From: Ottelia alismoides
Lineage: Eukaryota > Streptophyta > Magnoliopsida > Alismatales > Hydrocharitaceae
Length of the DNA: 64,000 nt
Assembly (NCBI GenBank): GCA_037367405.1
Contig: JAZKJV010009785.1
Coordinates: forward strand, 186,001-250,000
Direction: 5' to 3'
In this document: positions 58,186-64,000 of the stretch, piece after piece
How positions within the stretch are numbered: the stretch's first letter is position 1
Layout: each line of letters starts with the position of its first letter
Program-made: the position numbers and the translations under genes
Notes under the pieces: model-generated
Told to the model about the DNA's origin: nothing
What the model saw: only the letters and a program-made list of their open reading frames with translations
The model's database searches: none

Positions 58186-59145
58186 ATGACCAAACACCCA
58201 TCAGAGCTACACTATGAAAATGAATTTGTTTCGGTTAGGCCCAAATCAACTAAATCCTCTTCTTTCAATAATCCTCCAACATTTACGGGAGGCTTTCACC
58301 CGCAGATAAAATCGACCTCCTCATTGAATTTCTATTCGAACCATCCAACCGCAAATGACCACCTACCATCTTGGACTGAACCGCCTTATTCTCAGGTTCA
58401 CGCCAACGAAACTTTTCAAGATCAAAATCTCTTCAAATCTCATGACTGGCAGAGAAACCAAACTCAGATGGAAAGACATGCACTGAATAATCATCGGCAT
58501 TGGATTGACCATGATAGACCCCTCATCAGACATGATACTCATACAGAGGACTGGACTGACCTCCTAGAAACACATAAACCCTGTATGTTGACTCCACAAT
58601 ATCAAGGTCTGACCAATCAACTACACATGTCTGAACCATATGAGCAGCCTCCTTCCATTATTTTTGAGGAGAAAGTTTCAGAAAATAATGATCATATTGC
58701 GGATATTCCAAGAAACTCTCCTCTCAGCACAAAGGGAAAAATGGAAGATGAAATTATCGAACATACACCTACTGCTCCCATAATTAATCATGAACCGAAT
58801 CTTGAGGAGGATATTTCGAGGATAAATAAGAGATTCAATTCAATAGAGGAGAGATTTCAAAAATTTACCGATCGATTCATCACATTCTATGTTGGCTCGG
58901 ATAGTAAAATGAATGATGAAATAACTGGATCTGAGATTGAAACTTCTGAGGATATTCAGGGACCTATAGACAATTCTGAAAATGACTATGTCGTTGACCC
59001 TCACCCTGAACTCCAGAGCCCATCTGAAGAACACCCCACACCCCCACACCACCTAGAAAATACCAAAAAAATGGAAACATTTGAAAATCACAAAAAAATT
59101 GAAAATTCAGAAAATTTCATAAAATTGAAACTGAAGACGATCTGA
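58186..59145 (+). CDS. Element D ORF1: unknown Gag-position protein
   Basis: 319 codons starting MTKHPSELHYENEF. This Met is the first in a frame that is open only from just upstream, and it sits where B and C ORF1 start. Collinear with B ORF1: HLPSWTEPPYS, HDWQRN, LTPQYQGLTNQLHMSEPYE and LEEDISRINKRFNSIEERF, the last a good amphipathic helix. At the site where B and C have A8 and stop, D has A7 and stays open for about 27 more codons that resemble the start of B ORF2, then goes out of frame. Function unknown. Confidence 0.78.
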   Translation: MTKHPSELHYENEFVSVRPKSTKSSSFNNPPTFTGGFHPQIKSTSSLNFYSNHPTANDHLPSWTEPPYSQVHANETFQDQNLFKSHDWQRNQTQMERHALNNHRHWIDHDRPLIRHDTHTEDWTDLLETHKPCMLTPQYQGLTNQLHMSEPYEQPPSIIFEEKVSENNDHIADIPRNSPLSTKGKMEDEIIEHTPTAPIINHEPNLEEDISRINKRFNSIEERFQKFTDRFITFYVGSDSKMNDEITGSEIETSEDIQGPIDNSENDYVVDPHPELQSPSEEHPTPPHHLENTKKMETFENHKKIENSENFIKLKLKTI

Positions 59146-60849
59146 GAAATCTGGATCCGACTGTACGGGAAGCACTGGAAAAACGCTTGATGTTTGAACT
59201 TCCCTTTATACAGGCCATTGAACACTTCCCCGACCTTAAAAGATTTATAACAGATAAATTAATGAACAAAAAGTCGGGCAGGATACGAACAAAGATTGAA
59301 AGACATATCTTGTCAATGGCCTCCTCCTTGGTGTTGAGGAGAAAAACCAAGAGCCGCATAGTGAAGCGGTTGCCCAGATTCGACTGTGAAATCAAAGACA
59401 CAATTTTCACCCATGCTCGGATTGATGACAATTCACCGATTAATATTCTCCCGACCTCTGTCTTTCACGAACTCCAACTCGGACCGATTCGGAAGATACG
59501 AGAGATTATTCAATTGGCGGACCGATCAATAAAGCGGCCGAGAGGAATTATTTCTGTCATCATGAAATTCCAAGGTGCTCCGCTCAAGGTAGAATTCACG
59601 ATGATTGATATTGAGCATCAAGGAGAATTCACTCAGTCTCCAATCATTCTCGGAAAGCCATTCTTGGCATTGGCCAAGGCGAGTATCGATTGTGAGACTC
59701 GGGAAATCAATTTCACAGCATTGGAAGCACTTAAAACTGACCCTATCTTTGAGGAACCACGATCTTCTGAGGCAACCCACGCAGTCCCCGACAACCGTAA
59801 CCATGAAACGGTAGAAGAGCCCTAACCCGCGACCACACCTGAGATAGCGGTTGTTGATGAGACTATTGGTTTAGAAAATCTCACCCTGCTCCATTCCCAG
59901 CAGCTCTCACCATGGACAATCATGTATATGAATCATATGATCCGGAGACTTATGCATGGGCACACCCTGGGTCGACCTACTCCGACTACATGGATTACAT
60001 CAACTCGACACAGGAATGTGCTAACATCGAAGCAATTGAGACAGAACATGCAGAGACTCTCCCCAGTATTTCAATTCCCACGGATCTCAAAATAGACAAA
60101 TCTTTCTACTACGATCCTGAGACATATGCATGGTCACACCCTGGAGCAACATTCTCTGAATATCTTGACCAAATCATCCCAAATCGAGAGTGCTCAAACA
60201 TTCGGGAGACTGAGAACAAGCATGTAGACCAAGCACCAACCAAAGAGAATTCCAAGGGCTATTCATCTGGATATTCAAGTGAACCGACACCTTCACAATG
60301 AAATAAAAAGAGAGTCACCTTTGACCTTTCGGAAGAGGAATCAGTTGATGATCCCTCATCAGGTCCGGAAAAAATGGTCTACATGAGTGAAGTCTGTTCG
60401 GCAGCCCTAAAGCCATATCTTCGTAAGGATCCAAAATTCAATTCTCGTTGGACAACTCCCGTTCCTAACTACTACTCATCCAAAGCTGATGCTCCTGCAT
60501 TCTTCAAGTACACTGGAATTATTTCATATGAGCTGACTGAAACCGGAGCTTCTGAGTATTCATCCGAGGACAAACCGATTGACCCCAAGAAGGAACGAAG
60601 TCTGAGGAAACAACTGAAGAAAAAAAAAGACCAAAATACTTGGAGTATGTCCACTTTCAATTACTACTCCTCTGAGGATAACTCTGATATGGATATCTTT
60701 CATCTGACTCAAACACTTCATCTATTATCCATCATGATTTTTCTGAGGATGACACTGATTGTAGTTGGGAATCATATGCCTCATCTCCGACTCATCACTA
60801 CGATCTCCCACCACAGGCTCACAAGAAGATCAGCCGAAAACCGCCTTAA
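59115..60849 (+). pseudogene. Element D ORF2, broken
   Basis: Homologous to B ORF2. LDPTVREALEK and FELPFIQAIEHFPDLKRFI (59150-59250), a protease-like domain with DDNSPINILP (59428-59457), QLADRSIKRPRGIISVIM and PIILGKPFLALAKASIDCET. It then has a stop at 59823, a frame change near 59900, a stop at 60299, the conserved SGPEKMVYMSEV..LKPYLRK..RWT block (60360-60450), and a frame change near 60700. It ends in the basic tail KKISRKPP (60849). A 58-codon internal duplication (59939-60286) is specific to D. Confidence 0.8.
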
Positions 60850-60907
60850 TCATCGGCTACTCACCCTCCCTCCCGACCACATCGGTCTCCTTGTACAGCT
60901 TCTTCCT

Positions 60908-61196
60908 CTACTTAGGCCAAGGCCTAAGTATAGGGGGGGACCGATGCCATCTGTATATATCATTCTTCTCCTGACTCCTAATCGCTCCATTTCCACCCTC
61001 CTTCCATACTTAGGCTGTCCAGAGCCTAAGTATAGGGGGAACCAACATCCACCTGTATATACTCTCTTCATTCACATATCCCGACCGCTTCATTTTTCTT
61101 TTCATTTTTTTTCACTCCCTTACGCTTAGCCCGAGCTATGTCTTCTTTACGCTTCTTGTGCTCTGAGGACACATCACTCGCTAAGTATAGGGGGGT
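60908..61196 (+). other. Stem-loop / PPT-like array of element D
   Basis: Units at 60908-60937 (ACTTAGGCC-AA-GGCCTAAGT, then ATAGGGGGG), 61005-61039 and 61119-61195 (long unit with GAGCTATGTC and CTCTGAGGACAC, ending CTAAGTATAGGGGGG). Spacing is about 97-115 bp. Three units instead of the four in B and C. Confidence 0.85.
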
Positions 61197-62489
61197 CTGT
61201 ATATATACTTTATATATATTTTACCCATATCTCGTACTTTTGCGTAAGTCTATATGTATTTACGGGGAGAGTGCTAACTTGAAAAAAAAACAAAAAACAC
61301 AAACAAACACACAAAAAGAAAAAAAAGAGAAGAAGGCTTCTTATTTCATTTTTTGCATAAAAAATCCCTTTAATAAAATAAAACAAAAAAAAATTCAAAA
61401 AAAATTTGTGTCAGCATTTCACACACCTGTACTTCAACCAACATCACATGCATTTGCATATGTGAAAAGTCATTGGGTTCTAAACCAAGTTATGAGTAGA
61501 AACCGAGAGTGGGCTGGACTTGACCTTAATCCACCTAATTTTCAGAGGAACTTCACCGAGAATAGGATTTTAAGAGCTTCAGGTCTTTTTGACTTAATTC
61601 CTTAAGTTCCACATGACAATGTACAGCGTTTGACTCTTAGTGTCTAACCTGGTCTCTTCATTCTGGGTACAACTATAGAATAAGGAATTAATTCGCACTC
61701 TCGCACTATGCACTTAGCTCAACCCAGACGGGATGTTGGAAGACTGTGTGAGTCTCTTTTCTGGTAGCGTGGAAATCTAAAGACCGGAGTACAGGTTGAA
61801 ATAAAGCTTCGGAAAAGGGATGGATGGCTGGGCATAATTTTTTCTAAGACCCCAAAAAATGTACGGAACAAAAAGATTCTATATCCGTAGGGGCACAACA
61901 AGATCCAAGCAGAACCACCAAAAATTCCAAATACAAAGAAGCATTCCACCAAATAAAAATCCGACCAAAAAGGTCCAAGCTTCAAGAAACCTGCAGATCT
62001 TGGTGGAGACTCGGCTACACTGGCCATCTTCACAAGGAGAGGAGACTACACTGGCCACCCTCTAGTTCTTTTCTCTTTCTTCTATCTTCTCCCTCATTCG
62101 ATTGTGAACACAGCACGACAGACCTTAGAAGGAAATACCTGACTCCCCGAGGACGAGTTACTGGAGAGGAGAGGAGCATGGTAGTCCGGCATTCTGAATG
62201 GGAAGAGCTAAAACCCTTCACACACATGAGTCGGTTATTCAATGTTCATAGGGTATACTCTGGGAAGAGGATTGGTCTAAGATGACTTCTGAGTCGAAAC
62301 TGTGTCAATGATGTGTAGAACTTGAGGACTGTTGATTTTAAAATTCTAAGTCTCACAGAAGTTCCGCCACACTATTAATCCAAAGGTCGAGTTTAGTTTC
62401 TTTTTCACCTTCAGCTCATGGTCTTGGTATGGAACCCAGTCTCATTTCACTTCATGACATTTCTTTTTGATGCTCAGGGACGAGCATGG
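61197..62489 (+). other. Element D 3' noncoding region
   Basis: Starts with ATATATTTTACCCATATCTC, shared in variant form with A, B and C. Contains AACCAAGTTATGAGTAGAAA, CCTTAATCCACC, GGAACTTCACC and, near the end, GTTCCGCCACACTATTAAT. No coding signal (61210-61605 frames are low-complexity). Confidence 0.72.
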
Positions 62490-62505
62490 TTTAAGTATAG
62501 GGGGA
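62490..62505 (+). other. Polypurine tract of element D
   Basis: TTTAAGTATAGGGGGA directly before the 3' LTR. Confidence 0.88.
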
Positions 62506-64000
62506 TGATGAATCTCGGATTCACCATTCTAAGTCTCATTAATTAAGCTCAAGTCCCTCAAAATCAACAATATTTCTGCATTTATTCTGCATAATTAGCA
62601 TTCAGGCATGATTTCATAAGAATTGCATTTTAGCGTTAATTTCTGCATAAAATAAGAAGCCAAAAATCCCAGCCAAAGTTGACCTGTAAATAGCCTAACT
62701 TCCCCTATTTTTAACTCCTCCATGCTAACTCCGAATGCCACAAACCCACCTCTACTGTGTACATATCACTAACAAGAATAAATAAAAAATACAAAAATCA
62801 CTAACCCTGTTAAGTGGACCAAAAACCCAAACCCTAGTTTCAGGATTTTCGGACTAAAAGCCACATATCTTCCCCATCTAGTGTTCGATTTGATCCTACT
62901 CACTTTTGAACTAATGCACATTCAATTACCTTCAAAACAAGACCAAGTTCAAGTGAATCAGAGCTCGTATGCGAAAGTTGGGTTTTGGGCCTCTTTTGTA
63001 TATTGTATATTTTCGCGGCTTTTCTGACCTATATTTTATGTAAATATTTTCTTTATCATTAAAAAATCCAAAAAAAATTAGATTAAGGTGTCTTTTATTT
63101 ATCTTTGAGTTTTCCAGATTTTTTTGGTTTTTTATCTTGTTTTGAAAATGACAAAAAAATTAGAAAACCCAAAAATCTAGGTATTCTATGTACGTGTGAT
63201 ACCCCAAAAATTCACTTTTTATATTTGATCGAATTTGGCTTTGATGTCTTCATGAAAGTTGTAGATCTCGTCGAGACGAGCATTTTTCGTGAAGGAACTT
63301 TTTCGATCCGAGGTCATTTGCTATTTCTTTTTGATTTTACAAAATGATTTTTCTTCTAATTTTCTGGTGCTGACACGTGGCGCCCCATGGGCCGCCACGT
63401 GTCAGCTGATTTTCGCATTTTTATTATATCATTTTTATAAAAAAAATTTAAAAGCCACGCACGTGCGTTGCACGTGCCTCCCAGGCACGTGCTCCGCACG
63501 TGCCTCGCCGCCTCTCCCTTTTCACCCGCGCCACGTGTCGCGTCCTCGGCCATTCGATCTCGGCCGATCGAACGGCCGAGGACTTTCGTCAACCTCCCTC
63601 ATCCTTCTCCCCCGAAACCTCCGCCGACCGCTCCTAAAATCCCGCAACCGCCAACGGGCTATCTAGCGCCGCCCCTCCTCCGTTATCCCCGCGCCTCCAA
63701 CGGCCACCGCAACCGCCGCTTCGCAAGCCCCTCATCCTCTACTATTTAAGACCATCGACAACGATCCTTCTTCGCATCCGCCGATGGAGCTTCAAGGTCC
63801 GGGGTGACAGCCCGGGCTTCTTCGACTTCGACGAGATTCGGCCGCCGCCATCACGGCCGTTGCAGCGGCGACGCCTTCGCCCATACTGCCCTTGCTCTGA
63901 CCTCGGTCGTGGAGCCAGCGACATCGACAACTAGCCACCGGCTCCGCCTTATCTTCACCGAGTTCACCCTCTTCCCCGACGCACTTCGACGCACCACCGC
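62506..64000 (+). repeat. Element D 3' LTR, cut by window end
   Basis: Matches 53955 onward. Differences from the 5' copy include a changed centre of the G-box palindrome and several single-base substitutions. Confidence 0.9.

Larger units (their letters stand above)
53955..64000 (+). mobile_element. Element D: non-autonomous Athila-related element, 3' end outside window
   Basis: Plus strand. 5' LTR 53955-56894, PBS 56897-56914, leader, ORF1 58186-59145, broken ORF2 to 60849, array 60908-61196, 3' region, PPT 62490-62505, 3' LTR from 62506, cut by the window edge (about 1445 bp expected beyond). The left target duplication would be AATAC (53950-53954); the right one cannot be seen. It is a diverged relative of B and C with the same gene content and no pol. 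Confidence 0.88.

Overview
The window is a stack of plant LTR retrotransposons with no recognisable host gene, tRNA or rRNA. The coding remnants are Ty3/gypsy, mainly of the plant-specific Athila type (tRNA-Asp primer binding site, multi-kilobase LTRs, Athila-like gag, protease, RT and integrase). A seed plant is therefore near certain. The GC-rich LTRs hint at a monocot, but only weakly.

Layout. 1-1621 is an unclassified noncoding repeat built from short hairpins. 1622-17204 (+) is element A, a decayed Athila-type element with a 5'-truncated LTR, a degenerate PBS, gag, protease, RT/RNase H and integrase full of stops and frameshifts, a long 3' noncoding region, a PPT and a 3345-bp LTR. From 13860 to 53022 the A-type LTR recurs as a chain: LTR (13860), block X, A-type 3' region, LTR (45963), block X, A-type 3' region, truncated LTR (51887). 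Block X carries an antisense fragment of a different gypsy gag.

Two younger minus-strand elements interrupt this chain. Element C (18714-43898) lies in the middle 3' region. Element B (20256-32990) lies inside the 3' LTR of C. B is structurally complete, with a 5-bp target duplication GTCGT and two 3435-bp LTRs in which I see no difference. After the chain comes an LTR- or promoter-like fragment (53023-53954). It is interrupted by element D (+, 53955 to beyond the window end), which is related to B and C.

B, C and D form one non-autonomous family. Each has the Athila PBS, a leader, ORF1 (disordered plus a helical segment, no visible capsid domain), and ORF2. ORF2 is an Athila-like pre-protease and protease domain followed by a long acidic tail. 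None has RT, RNase H or integrase. They share with element A the LTR start, leader motifs, an array of stem-loops each ending in a PPT-like purine run, and the 3' noncoding region, so an A-like autonomous Athila is the natural candidate for moving them in trans. The most unusual signals are the ORF1/ORF2 family with its altered protease active site, the hairpin-PPT array, the LTR chain carrying a captured antisense gag fragment, and the hairpin-built repeat at the left edge.
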